A stretch of 38,710 bases of DNA from an uncultured Clostridium sp. (GCF_947072515.1 NZ_CAMTIG010000007.1:64106-102815), one strand, 5' to 3'. Shown: positions 16,536 to 25,251, counted from the first letter of the stretch. Numbers and translations: made by a program. The notes: generated by a model not told the origin, from the letters alone.

Positions 16536-17537
16536 TTAAAACTCAATATCATCTAAATTATATTTTTTTTCACTTAAATCTCTATCTAATTCTCTTATAT
16601 TCACTCTATCTTTTGAATGTCCTATGTATGTATCCTTTTTCGCTCCTTTAGCTGATATCTTACCTAACAAAATAAAAAATATTATTAAGATTACTATTGT
16701 TAAAATAAAATACCCTGGATAAAATACATCTATTCCACCTACATATGTAATTAATCTAGAATGTGCTTTAACTATTACGTATAAAGTAGAAATTGCGAAT
16801 ATTGCCCAAACAGATGCTATATTAAAATAAATAACTAATGGATATCTTATTATCATCCTTAGTACATTATTTTTCTCATCCTTTCCATACTCATCATTTC
16901 CCACTGTAATCGGAGCTTTTATTATCTTTGAAATTGTATATAACAACATATAGATAACATTGAACATTATCATTCCAATTATTATAACCAAAACATATGA
17001 CATAAATTTATTTGCTTTATTGAAATTTTGTATTGCCCCTGCTAAAAGGTTCATACCTCCAAAAAAAGCTATAATAATCCCTGCAAATATACTTAATATC
17101 GTTATTATTTGTGTTTGTGTCTTATCTACATTTGATTCAGTAGCTTGTATCTTCTCATCAAACTGTCTTTCTTTTTCATTAAATTGATCAATTTTCATTT
17201 GAATAGCTTTAACATTTGCTTCTGCAATAAGTGTTATTCTTATGTTTTCAATAATATTCAATAATCTTACAACATTGTCTTGCTCAAATCCATCATTTTC
17301 ATCATAAAGCTCATCTAGAAGTTTATCTTCTAGCAAACTTAATTTACTTGTTAATTCATCCTTATCTTGATCTGATACTTTTAAATTTTCACTAATCACG
17401 CTAGACTTTATATATAATAACTCTTTTGTCTTTTCTAACAAGCTATTTACCACTTGCTCTAAATTATTTTGAATAGTTTTTAAGTCCAAGCTATTTATTT
17501 CATATACTATAGACTTTAGTTTAGCATGGTCATTCAT
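16536..17537 (-). CDS. Coiled-coil four-TM protein, putative toxin partner of Panacea protein
   Basis: A 333-aa protein. Residues about 1-140 are a charged, heptad-like helical region without TM segments. Four TM helices follow at about 143-168, 178-204, 232-256 and 274-293, and a charged cytoplasmic tail of 40 residues ends in DDIEF. I recognise no catalytic motif. The ATG lies 2 nt after the antitoxin-like gene's stop, and its AAGGAAGG ribosome site is inside that gene's last codons, so translation is coupled. Panacea-domain antitoxins are known to pair with diverse toxins, some of them membrane proteins. That family pattern is the reason for the toxin label. An alternative is a membrane sensor or effector in defence. 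Confidence 0.6.
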   Translation of the reverse strand: MNDHAKLKSIVYEINSLDLKTIQNNLEQVVNSLLEKTKELLYIKSSVISENLKVSDQDKDELTSKLSLLEDKLLDELYDENDGFEQDNVVRLLNIIENIRITLIAEANVKAIQMKIDQFNEKERQFDEKIQATESNVDKTQTQIITILSIFAGIIIAFFGGMNLLAGAIQNFNKANKFMSYVLVIIIGMIMFNVIYMLLYTISKIIKAPITVGNDEYGKDEKNNVLRMIIRYPLVIYFNIASVWAIFAISTLYVIVKAHSRLITYVGGIDVFYPGYFILTIVILIIFFILLGKISAKGAKKDTYIGHSKDRVNIRELDRDLSEKKYNLDDIEF

Positions 17538-17539
17538 TC

Positions 17540-17986
17540 TTATTCCTTCCTTTTTCCATGACTTCTAAAAAACTCTTTTATTTTAGCTTTAGGTATTTCT
17601 TCTCTTGTACCTTCCATATAAGAATCTTTCCATGGTTCTTCTTTATAAGTTCTTTCAACTAAATCTATAGCTGATATATTATTAAATTTATCACAAACCT
17701 TTTTTATAATTGCAAAAGCTCTTTCGCTAATGTCTTCCTTTGGTTCATGACTCATCTTAATTCCATCTGTTAAGTGCATATTATAATTATAATATATCTC
17801 TGGCACTACAGGTCCATATTTCCACGCTTCTATTTCATTTGAAAATAAAGGTTCCTCTGAACATAGAAATGATACGCCTTGCATATAATATAAATATTTT
17901 TGAAGTTTTAAATTACATATTGGTTTTTTTAATTTTACGTCACAGTACCATAATGTATACTCTGCTATTGTATATACGTTCTCCAT
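17540..17986 (-). CDS. Panacea (DUF4065/SocA-like) domain protein, putative antitoxin
   Basis: A 148-aa protein with the family signature: IAEYTLWY at the N-terminus, then CNLKLQKYLYYMQG (24-37), and IEAWKYGPVVPEIYYNY (52-68). Later helices contain DLVERTYKEEPWKDSY. This is the DUF4065/Panacea fold, seen in SocA, GepA-like and prophage-associated proteins, and in PanAT toxin-antitoxin pairs. The ribosome site GGTGA is modest. The gene is first in a two-gene unit with a four-TM protein and ends 2 nt before it, the usual antitoxin-first order. The label antitoxin is inference from the family and order. Confidence 0.85.
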   Translation of the reverse strand: MENVYTIAEYTLWYCDVKLKKPICNLKLQKYLYYMQGVSFLCSEEPLFSNEIEAWKYGPVVPEIYYNYNMHLTDGIKMSHEPKEDISERAFAIIKKVCDKFNNISAIDLVERTYKEEPWKDSYMEGTREEIPKAKIKEFFRSHGKRKE

Positions 17987-18287
17987 ACTATCTTCACCAC
18001 TCTATCTAAGTGATAAAAGTCACCCCCGCCTTATCTTATTATAAATAGTTATTATGTTAATTATTTCTTATTTAATTTAGGGAAACTTTTAACCTCTATT
18101 TTTAAATACCTGTAATCTTTTATTTTATTATTATATTCCTATTATTTTAAAAGTAAAAGTTTTATTTCTAAAATATCACATTCTTATTAAATATCTCAAA
18201 TTATTTTCTTAATTTTAACATTTTAGTTACTTTGACTACTTATTATAATGGTATCTTTTTATATATTTATAAAAAAGGAGTTATTAT
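17987..18287. other. Divergent intergenic region, no gene seen
   Basis: This AT-rich stretch separates the minus-strand Panacea pair and the plus-strand CmpB-like gene. A TATAAT (minus strand near 18044-18049) lies before the Panacea gene, and another at 18244-18249 lies before the plus-strand gene. Both lack a good -35 box. Near 17996-18030 the leader has an unusually G-rich GGCGGGGGTGAC stretch on the minus strand. I see no RNA gene or ORF with a ribosome site. Confidence 0.5.
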
Positions 18288-18935
18288 ATGTTTGACTTAA
18301 AAAAAGAGATTAATATCTACAAACTTATTTGGATTTTCATGATAGGCTCTGTTTTAGGATGTGTTGTAGAAACACTTTGGTGTTTCATTAAAAATGGTTA
18401 CTTTCAAAATAGACAAGGTCTTCTTTATGGTCCTTTCATCCCTGTTTATGGAATTGGCTGTGTTCTTTGTACCATTTTACTTTATAAAATTGCCCATAAA
18501 AGAGGCTCTTTAATCTTTTTAATTAGTGCTGTATTTGGTGGTATATTCGAATATGTTTGTTCATGGGTTCAGCAACAAATGACTGGAACAATTTCATGGG
18601 ATTATAGTAAGGCTGCCCTTAGTATTGGTGGTAGAACTAGTATTGAATATTGTATCTTTTGGGGTGTTCTAGGTGTATTTTTCATAAAAGAAGTTTATCC
18701 CCTATTTAATAAAATTATTAAATTCTTTTCTGATAGAACCATAAAAATTGTAACTATCATATTTATCCTTTTTATGGTCCCTAATATACTTTTATCTACT
18801 CTAGCAGTACGCCGCGAAGATGCTAGAATGCAACATATTCCCGCAAAAACTTCTGTTGCACGGTTCTTAGACAAGCATTATCCCAATTCTTATATGGAAA
18901 AAGTTTTCCCTAATATGATTTTTCCTAATTCTTAA
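18288..18935 (+). CDS. CmpB-like (ABC-transporter type IV) membrane protein
   Basis: A 215-aa membrane protein with about five TM helices. It shows the family pattern GSVLGCVVETLWCFIKNGYFQNRQGLLYGPF (in parts: GCVVETLW, NRQGLLYGPFIPVYG), then FGGIFEYVCSWVQQ and FWGVLGVFFIKEVYP. This matches PF06541, named as a putative ABC-transporter type IV protein. No ATPase gene is nearby, and the real function is unclear. AAAGGAG is 8 nt before ATG. A strong bidirectional terminator starts right after the stop. Confidence 0.82.
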   Translation: MFDLKKEINIYKLIWIFMIGSVLGCVVETLWCFIKNGYFQNRQGLLYGPFIPVYGIGCVLCTILLYKIAHKRGSLIFLISAVFGGIFEYVCSWVQQQMTGTISWDYSKAALSIGGRTSIEYCIFWGVLGVFFIKEVYPLFNKIIKFFSDRTIKIVTIIFILFMVPNILLSTLAVRREDARMQHIPAKTSVARFLDKHYPNSYMEKVFPNMIFPNS

Positions 18936-18937
18936 AT

Positions 18938-18974
18938 AAAAAAGTCTCTCTAAAAAAATTAGAGAGACTTTTTT
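18938..18974. terminator. Strong bidirectional terminator
   Basis: A 16-bp stem (18938-18953 with 18959-18974) with a 5-nt loop, ending in T6. It serves the plus-strand CmpB-like gene and, in the other direction, the minus-strand gene ending at 18980. Confidence 0.92.
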
Positions 18975-18979
18975 ATCTG

Positions 18980-19447
18980 CTAAACTTCTCGTACTTTAAG
19001 CTTTTTCATTTTCAATTCTTTTACTAATTCCTTATTATACTTTACTTTAAGCATCTTATATTTTCCATTTATTAAATTTATTCTTATAAATAAGCTTTTA
19101 CCATAATTTTTAAGTATAATATTTTCTATGTCTTCAAATTTACACCCTGTAAATATTCCAAGTAATCCTTTACGTCCAACCTTTATTCCCATCATATCTA
19201 TAAAACCATTAAGAGTTATAATTATCGGAAATATTGCTAAGAACTGAAAGTTTATTCCCAATATCATCATAACTACATCTAATACTATAACTATTATAAG
19301 TGATGCCCTAAGATATGTTAAACTTCTTCCTATATACCAATTTTTTTTATCTTTAGTTTTTTTATAAAGAAAAACTAGTAATCCTCCTAAAATTAAAATT
19401 ATTCCAATGTTTATAATGTAAGTAAAAATTATAAAAAAGTCCTTCAT
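18980..19447 (-). CDS. Hypothetical three-TM membrane protein
   Basis: A 155-aa protein with TM helices at about 4-27, 45-65 and 66-85, followed by a cytoplasmic, Lys-rich C-terminal domain (about 90-155) with KYKMLKVKYNKEL. I do not recognise the family. The ATG at 19447 has GAAGG 9 nt before it. The ATG at 19468 in frame lacks a ribosome site. It lies alone between a terminator and the phosphoesterase gene, with no obvious partner. It is probably a real gene because of steady coding content and the terminator. Confidence 0.6.
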   Translation of the reverse strand: MKDFFIIFTYIINIGIILILGGLLVFLYKKTKDKKNWYIGRSLTYLRASLIIVIVLDVVMMILGINFQFLAIFPIIITLNGFIDMMGIKVGRKGLLGIFTGCKFEDIENIILKNYGKSLFIRINLINGKYKMLKVKYNKELVKELKMKKLKVREV

Positions 19448-19573
19448 TTTATCTAGCCTTCTTTCCATATAATAATATCTTTTATTTTATTTAAAGGATT
19501 TCATATTAAAATTTTACCACAAATTTCTTTTCATAATTAATAACTTATAGTTAATATATTTAAATATTGGATA

Positions 19574-20410
19574 TTAATAACTTATATTGAATGCTGACAC
19601 TTCTGGTATAGTTAAAAATCTAAATGGTATTTTAGTATTTCCAAGCCCAGTATTAACATATAGTTTCGTATTTTTTTTACCTTCTAAATTATACATTCCC
19701 CTATTATATTTTTTTGATAATACATTCTTTTTAAGAGGTCCTATAATAGGTAAATATATCTGTCCTCCATGACTATGTCCACTTAAAATTAAATCAATAG
19801 GATACTCTTTAAATTTTTCACTTATATCTGGTTCATGAACAGCTAAAATATTTATGTTATTTTCCTCAATCCCTCTCATCGTTTCTTCCACATCATATTT
19901 TCCAAACAGTGCATCATCGCATCCAAAAATATTTATCACTTTTTCCTTGTATTCAATTTTTTCAGTACTATTTCTCAATAGAATAAATCCACCATTCTCC
20001 ATTATGGTTTTATAGTTTCTAATTGCACCACCACCATAATCATGATTACCATAAACTGCATATTTACCAATGTTAGCTCGTATTCCTTCTAAAATTTCCG
20101 AAATTTTCTCCCTATCTTCATATTTTGAAAAATTATCTATTAAATCGCCTGTAAATATTACTATATCAGGATTTAAGTTATTAATTTTATTTACTGCTTT
20201 TTTAAAGTCTTTAATAGAATAATATTTACCCAGTTGTGTATCTGTAAATTGTACTATTTTAATTTTATTTTCATCTCTATTATTAATTTCAATTTTATAT
20301 TCCTTAGCTACTATTAGCTTTCTTTCAATAAATGTTATGTATACTATTAAAAATACTATTATTACTAAAATCAATATAACAACTCCTATACCTTTTGATT
20401 TTTTAATCAA
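19574..20410 (-). CDS. Membrane-anchored calcineurin-like metallophosphoesterase
   Basis: A 278-aa protein with an N-terminal TM anchor (about 8-29) and an extracellular phosphoesterase domain of YkuE/YaeI type. The metal motifs GDLID, GNHDYGGG, AVHEPD and GHSHGGQ are all present. The first motif reads FTDTQLG, so the usual D-x-H is D-x-Q here. Only a TTG at 20410 has a correctly spaced ribosome site (GGAGGA 9 nt before). The ATG at 20431 has none because the GGAGGAGG lies inside it. I therefore chose TTG, but ATG cannot be excluded. Some members of this family act on lipid phosphates or cyclic nucleotides. Confidence 0.82.
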   Translation of the reverse strand: MIKKSKGIGVVILILVIIVFLIVYITFIERKLIVAKEYKIEINNRDENKIKIVQFTDTQLGKYYSIKDFKKAVNKINNLNPDIVIFTGDLIDNFSKYEDREKISEILEGIRANIGKYAVYGNHDYGGGAIRNYKTIMENGGFILLRNSTEKIEYKEKVINIFGCDDALFGKYDVEETMRGIEENNINILAVHEPDISEKFKEYPIDLILSGHSHGGQIYLPIIGPLKKNVLSKKYNRGMYNLEGKKNTKLYVNTGLGNTKIPFRFLTIPEVSAFNISY

Positions 20411-20539
20411 GTTTGAAAGTCCTCCTCCCATTTAGTTATATCAAAATTTTATCTAATTAATGTTACATTTAAGTCACAAATATCATCTTTTTATTATTAA
20501 ATAAAAGAACTTTTTTAATTTTCGCATTATATAAACTTA

Positions 20540-20569
20540 AAAGAGAGAGTATTTAACAACTCTCTCTTT
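20540..20569 (-). terminator. Intrinsic terminator after the MFS gene
   Basis: AAAGAGAGAGT and ACTCTCTCTTT form an 11-bp stem with an 8-nt loop. In minus-strand RNA it is followed by a short U-run. It lies about 22 nt after the MFS gene's stop at 20592. Confidence 0.75.
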
Positions 20570-20591
20570 CCTTAAACAATTAAAATTCTAC

Positions 20592-21782
20592 TTAAATATT
20601 TATTGATTTCTTATATATATTCATATAAATTATTCCTGCATTCAATAATAATAGCCCTGCTGTTATAAAGAATATATATCTAATCCCAAACATAGCTGCA
20701 ATTTGTCCCCCTACAAAAGATCCTATAAACATTCCAACATACTGAAATGACATATTAAATCCCAAAGTTCTAGCTGTTAACTCTGGTCTTGTAGCTCTTT
20801 TTATCATCGCATTTATTCCTGGTGCAATACCTGCTGTCGCAAACCCTAAAATTAATCTTAATGCTGCTAACTCCCAAGTATTTTTTACAAAAGCTTGTGG
20901 AATATAGATAATTGCTGATGCTATCACTGCAACTAATATGATTTTTTTAGTTCCAATTTTATCCGACATTCTACCTAAAATCGGTGATGCTATTATACTT
21001 CCAAGCCCCGTTACTGAAAAAACAAATCCTGATATAAATGCTAAATCTTTTATATTCCCTGCTAATGCCGTAACATATTCAGTCATCATTGGTTCAATAG
21101 AGAATAATGATACTCTCAATAAAAACCCTGTTATAAATAATGATAGAATTAATGTTTTATCAGGAATAAGTTTCCAAAACTCTTTAATATTTAATTCATT
21201 AGTTTTTATAACTTCAAATTTTTCTTTTACAAATAATATAGTAGCTATAAATACTACAAATAAAAGACCTCCAATTATAAAAAATACATTTCTTATTCCT
21301 ATCATATCCGCTAAATATCCACCTATTAAAGGACCTATTAAGGATCCTGATACAGTTGCTGTAGATAAAATACCTAATGCCCAACCTACATGTTTCTTAC
21401 TAGTTTGTGTTGCAATAAGAGTAACACATGCAGTTGTATAACCTGTAACAGCTCCTTGTATGATTCTAAGTGCTAAAAGTTCATAAATATTTGTACAAAA
21501 TCCTGTAAGAAAAATTACAATTCCCATTCCTAAGCATGCTCTTAATAATATAGGCTTTCTCCCATGTCTATCTGACATTTTAGCCCACAAAGGTGAGAAT
21601 ATTCCTGCTACTAAATATGTAATTCCAAAACAAATTCCTGAGTATGTATCTATTTGCCCTCTAGTGTGTACTCCTAATTCTTTAATAAATATAGGTAAAA
21701 ATGGAGCTATCTCACTAAGCCCAATAGCTGTGACAAATGCTCCAAACCAACAAACGAATAAATTTCTTTTCCAAACTTCCAT
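20592..21782 (-). CDS. MFS multidrug-efflux-type transporter
   Basis: A 396-aa major facilitator protein with about 12 TM helices in two halves. The cytoplasmic loop 2-3 motif reads KMSDRHGRKPIL, and the second half has RMSDKIGTKKIIL. It resembles MdtG/TetA-like exporters of the DHA1 group, but the substrate is not visible. GAGG is 7 nt before ATG. It is monocistronic, with a terminator after it. No regulator gene is adjacent. Confidence 0.85.
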   Translation of the reverse strand: MEVWKRNLFVCWFGAFVTAIGLSEIAPFLPIFIKELGVHTRGQIDTYSGICFGITYLVAGIFSPLWAKMSDRHGRKPILLRACLGMGIVIFLTGFCTNIYELLALRIIQGAVTGYTTACVTLIATQTSKKHVGWALGILSTATVSGSLIGPLIGGYLADMIGIRNVFFIIGGLLFVVFIATILFVKEKFEVIKTNELNIKEFWKLIPDKTLILSLFITGFLLRVSLFSIEPMMTEYVTALAGNIKDLAFISGFVFSVTGLGSIIASPILGRMSDKIGTKKIILVAVIASAIIYIPQAFVKNTWELAALRLILGFATAGIAPGINAMIKRATRPELTARTLGFNMSFQYVGMFIGSFVGGQIAAMFGIRYIFFITAGLLLLNAGIIYMNIYKKSINI

Positions 21783-21869
21783 AACTAACCTCTTTTTCTT
21801 TTGTATAAAATTAACCTTTTTATTATAACATATAATAAATATTTTTATACTTTTCTATAATAATTTAAA

Positions 21870-21896
21870 AAGCAATATGAAAATTTCATATTGCTT
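21870..21896 (-). terminator. Terminator after the lytic transglycosylase gene
   Basis: AAGCAATATG and CATATTGCTT form a 10-bp stem around AAAATTT. In minus-strand RNA it is followed by UUUUAAAUUA. It lies about 30 nt after the stop at 21927. Confidence 0.75.
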
Positions 21897-21926
21897 CCTA
21901 AATTCTATATATTTTTATTATACGTA

Positions 21927-22430
21927 TTAAAACATAAAATATAATACTTTATATATTTTTGATCTATCCTCTATTTTTTTTGTATAGTATTGTTCTGCAT
22001 ATTCTTTTGGATTAAACTTATCTGTTTTATCCCCTTCTCCATTTCTTATAGCCCAATTTCCTACCATTTCCTTTATACTGTTTCCCCCATGCTTTGATAA
22101 ATAATATGTTCCTAATTCTATATTTATATCATCATTTGCTACATCTTCTATTTTATAGTTCTTTATTCCTATTTCTTTTGCTAAATTTTCTCCTGTTTCT
22201 GGAGTTAACTTCATTAATCCATTTTGTGTATTTTGCATATATGGTTCTGCTTTAAAATCTGTCTCAAAATCTATTATAGCTGCAACTAATTCTGGTTTTA
22301 CTCCATATTCTTTTGAGTACTTTTCTATTGTCTTTTGATCCTTTATTGGAAAAATAGTATCCCTAATAACTAGTCCTCCTCCAATTACAACTGCTAAAAT
22401 AATTACTACTATCATTACTACTTTCTTCAT
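21927..22430 (-). CDS. Membrane-anchored SLT-domain lytic transglycosylase
   Basis: A 167-aa protein with an N-terminal TM anchor (about 3-24) and an extracellular SLT domain (about 35-150). The catalytic Glu is in DFETDF, where the usual is ES. GLMKLTPETG replaces the common GLMQ-x-TP, and NWAIRNGEG stands for the usual AYNAG. It should cleave the peptidoglycan glycan chain by forming 1,6-anhydro ends. The motif changes mean activity is not certain. It lies alone near cell-envelope genes (cardiolipin synthase, PBP). Confidence 0.82.
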   Translation of the reverse strand: MKKVVMIVVIILAVVIGGGLVIRDTIFPIKDQKTIEKYSKEYGVKPELVAAIIDFETDFKAEPYMQNTQNGLMKLTPETGENLAKEIGIKNYKIEDVANDDINIELGTYYLSKHGGNSIKEMVGNWAIRNGEGDKTDKFNPKEYAEQYYTKKIEDRSKIYKVLYFMF

Positions 22431-22548
22431 ATATTTCCCCCCTACGTTTTATGTACATTGATTTTTTCTACTCTTTTATTATATAAGCCTATTTCCTCTT
22501 TACATATTTATTTGCATTACATTTACCTTTCAATCTTGTAAGATAAAA

Positions 22549-22580
22549 AAAGAACTTTTTCTAATTTGAAAAAGTTCTTT
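22549..22580 (-). terminator. Terminator after the LprI-domain gene
   Basis: AAAGAACTTTTTC and GAAAAAGTTCTTT form a 13-bp stem with a 6-nt loop, followed by a U-run in minus-strand RNA (complement of 22543-22550). Confidence 0.85.
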
Positions 22581-22619
22581 GTTTTCACTATAAAAGAATT
22601 ACTAAAAATAATTTCTTTA

Positions 22620-23663
22620 TTACATATAATTATTTACTAAATAGTAGCATCTCTGTTCTGTTAAGCTTGCTAGCTCCATATTAACTTCTAATGGCATAAC
22701 ACTACCACCTTGATATTGAGCTTTGATAGCTGCTTCTTTTGCCTCTTTATCTTTTATCCATTGATTCTCACTAGTTCTTAATTCGCTCATTTTATTTGCT
22801 GGTAATTTTTGCTCTAATGTACCCCAAATCTCATTTAATTTATTGTTCCATATATTATAAATCTCATAAGATTGCGCATTCATTGCAGTTTGTGATTGTC
22901 CAGATATATAATTATTCAACTTTTCTTTTGTTGCATTTAATTGATCTAAGTATTCTTGTTTTGTACCTGCCAATGAGTTTGTACTTGTAGTTGAACTTTT
23001 AGACTTATTAGTTGCATTAGAAGTACTGTTATTTCCAGTTTGAGTATTCTGTGTATTTGGTTCCGCTACTGTATTCGCTGAATTCTGTGCCTCTTCCTTA
23101 TTTGTTGCAGTCGTTGTTTGTGTTTTATTTACTGTATTTGCATTTACAGAAGTATTGTCAGTTACTGCTTTTTTAGGCGCTCCTGAATTAGCTGTCGCTG
23201 TAGTATTTCTTGTAGTTGCATTTGCAGGAATATTACTAGCATTCTCAGTTGTATTTGTTGTATCTTCTTTAGCTTTATTTGTTCCTATATTCATTTGCTT
23301 TGTTATTTCTGTTTTTAAACTATTGATATTATCAGTTAAATTGCTATGTCCAGTATAATCCTTTATTCCATTTATTGCTGTCATGGCAGCATTATATTCT
23401 CCTAAATCATATTCATTTTTAGCTGTTAAATATCCATTAATTATATTTTCCATATTCTTTGCTTCTGTATTATTTGAATCTTTATTTAATACTACTCCAT
23501 ATTCATTTAATGCAGCTGTATAATTTCCTTGTGTCGTTAATTCATTTGCTTGTGCCATATCATTTTTAATAGCATTCTTACTCATATACATATAACATCC
23601 ACCTGCTACAACGGCTATTACTACTATTGCTGCTATTATAATTGATAAAACCTTTTTTTTCAT
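22620..23663 (-). CDS. TPR-like and LprI-domain surface protein with Thr/Asn linker
   Basis: A 347-aa protein with an N-terminal TM anchor (about 5-27), in which VVAGGCYM could alternatively be a weak lipobox. A TPR-like part (about 35-125) includes GNYTAALNEYGVVLNKD and GEYNAAMTAINGIKDY. A low-complexity linker rich in Thr, Asn and Ser follows (about 130-235). The C-terminal region (about 238-347) resembles LprI N-domains: NAQSYEIYNIWNNKLNEIW, then ENQWIKDKEA, GGS and LTEQRCYYL. LprI in mycobacteria inhibits lysozyme; that role is unproven here. It is monocistronic. The layout suggests an extracellular envelope protein. Confidence 0.75.
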   Translation of the reverse strand: MKKKVLSIIIAAIVVIAVVAGGCYMYMSKNAIKNDMAQANELTTQGNYTAALNEYGVVLNKDSNNTEAKNMENIINGYLTAKNEYDLGEYNAAMTAINGIKDYTGHSNLTDNINSLKTEITKQMNIGTNKAKEDTTNTTENASNIPANATTRNTTATANSGAPKKAVTDNTSVNANTVNKTQTTTATNKEEAQNSANTVAEPNTQNTQTGNNSTSNATNKSKSSTTSTNSLAGTKQEYLDQLNATKEKLNNYISGQSQTAMNAQSYEIYNIWNNKLNEIWGTLEQKLPANKMSELRTSENQWIKDKEAKEAAIKAQYQGGSVMPLEVNMELASLTEQRCYYLVNNYM

Positions 23664-23771
23664 TTGTTCCGCCTCTTTTCTAGTCTTAATGGCTAATTTT
23701 CAATCTACTGTAAGTATACGGTAATTTTCTTTTTAATTCTACAACAATATAGTTACATTTATTTTAAATTT

Positions 23772-25217
23772 CTAAAGAACTGGTGATAATAATCTTGTTA
23801 TAGATTCCAATATTTTAATTCTACGACCTCTTTTTCTAAATTCCTCTTTTATTAATTCTGTTGAATATTCTAAATCATCTTCAAATTGTTTTTCCGCTGA
23901 TTTTGCCATTTCAGAATTATACATTATAGAAACAATTTCAAAGTCTAATCTAAAACTTCTTATATCCATATTAGCACTTCCAATACTTACAACTTCCGAA
24001 TCTATCGCTAGTACCTTAGCATGAACAAAACCATTATTATAATGATATACCTTTACCCCAGCTTCAATTAATGTTTCTACATAGGAGTTTGCAACCCATT
24101 GTAAAAACTTTCGATCTGGATTTCCTGGAATTATTATTTGAACATCAATTCCAGATAAAGCTGCAATTTTTAAACTCTCTAGCATTACATCATCTGGTAT
24201 AAAATATGGTGTTGTCATTCTAATTGATTTTTTAGCAGATGTTATCATCTTTACATAAGCATTTTTAATATATTCTTCTGTATGATCCGGTCCACTTGTT
24301 ACTATTTGCATAGAAACGTCTCCTTCTCTTAAATCTCCATCATACTTAAACTTCTCAAAATTATTTATTTCTTTCTTAGCTGCATAACACCAATCTAATA
24401 TGAATCTTTCGTTTATAAGTCCAACTGCTTCTCCTCTTATCTTAATATGCGTATCTCTCCAATTTCCAATCTTAGGATCTCTTCCTAAATACTCATCCCC
24501 AACATTATAGCCACCTATATAGCCATATTCACCATCAATAACAACCATTTTTCTATGGTTTCTATAATTCACACGTGGATTTATATAAGATAATATTCTT
24601 GGGAAAAATGAAGCAAATTCCCCTCCAAGTTTTAAATAATTATCTAGTCTTCCCTTTTTAGTTAAATCAGTAGATCCAAAATCATCAACTAATAACTTAA
24701 CCTCTATTCCCTCTTTTAGTTTCTCTTCTAGTACTTCTATTATTTCTGTTCCTATTTCATCTTTTCTAAAAATATAATAATCTATATGAATATATTTTTT
24801 TGCATTTTTCAAATCTTTCAACAATGCATCAAATTTATCTTTTCCTGTAACAAAAATTTCAACTTCATTTTTAGTTACATATAAAGAATCACAATTATTA
24901 TAATTCATTTTTATAAGATCTAGATATTTATTATTTAATAATTCCTCTTGTAGTCCTGTAGATTTCTTTTCTTTTAATATTTTTAACTTATATTCATCTA
25001 TCTTTGCCTTTTCTTTAAATAATTTTCTTCCACTAAAGTTTTGTCCCACTAACAAATAAATTATAAATCCAATGTACGGCAAAACAACAAAAACCAATAT
25101 CCATGTAAGTGTTACTGTAGGATTTTTTCTTTCTACAAATATCACTATACCTGCAAATAAAATGTTTAATAGAAATAATATTATCTCTACCCAAAATACT
25201 ATCTGTGACCATTCCAT
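23772..25217 (-). CDS. cls: Cardiolipin synthase
   Basis: A 481-aa phospholipase-D-superfamily enzyme that joins two phosphatidylglycerols to cardiolipin at the membrane. Two N-terminal TM helices (about 8-28 and 36-56, PLDc_N) precede two catalytic HKD motifs: NHRKMVVIDGEYGYIGG and VHAKVLAIDSEVVSIGSANMD. Length is normal (about 480-510 aa). AAGGAG lies 8 nt before ATG. An extended -10 promoter lies at 25252-25260. It is one of several lipid and envelope genes in this window. Confidence 0.94.
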   Translation of the reverse strand: MEWSQIVFWVEIILFLLNILFAGIVIFVERKNPTVTLTWILVFVVLPYIGFIIYLLVGQNFSGRKLFKEKAKIDEYKLKILKEKKSTGLQEELLNNKYLDLIKMNYNNCDSLYVTKNEVEIFVTGKDKFDALLKDLKNAKKYIHIDYYIFRKDEIGTEIIEVLEEKLKEGIEVKLLVDDFGSTDLTKKGRLDNYLKLGGEFASFFPRILSYINPRVNYRNHRKMVVIDGEYGYIGGYNVGDEYLGRDPKIGNWRDTHIKIRGEAVGLINERFILDWCYAAKKEINNFEKFKYDGDLREGDVSMQIVTSGPDHTEEYIKNAYVKMITSAKKSIRMTTPYFIPDDVMLESLKIAALSGIDVQIIIPGNPDRKFLQWVANSYVETLIEAGVKVYHYNNGFVHAKVLAIDSEVVSIGSANMDIRSFRLDFEIVSIMYNSEMAKSAEKQFEDDLEYSTELIKEEFRKRGRRIKILESITRLLSPVL

Positions 25218-25251
25218 ACTTTTTCTCCTTTTTTCTTAAGTTTTAAATTAG

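Noticed and set aside
17996..18030. G-rich leader stretch and small GTGA/TCAC stem before the Panacea gene as a possible riboswitch
   Set aside because: Too short for any known riboswitch fold and no conserved core recognised.
19536..19585. Direct repeat ATTAATAACTTAT at 19536 and 19573
   Set aside because: Two 13-nt AT-rich copies at the 3' end of the phosphoesterase gene; no associated mobile element or att-like core, so chance is likely.
20938..21441. 167-codon plus-strand frame opposite the MFS gene
   Set aside because: Antisense shadow of a clearly coding transporter; no ribosome site and no recognisable domain.
22980..23300. Thr/Asn/Ala-rich low-complexity DNA as a possible repeat array
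   Set aside because: It is the coding sequence of a protein linker with no regular repeat unit and no spacer pattern; not a CRISPR or minisatellite.
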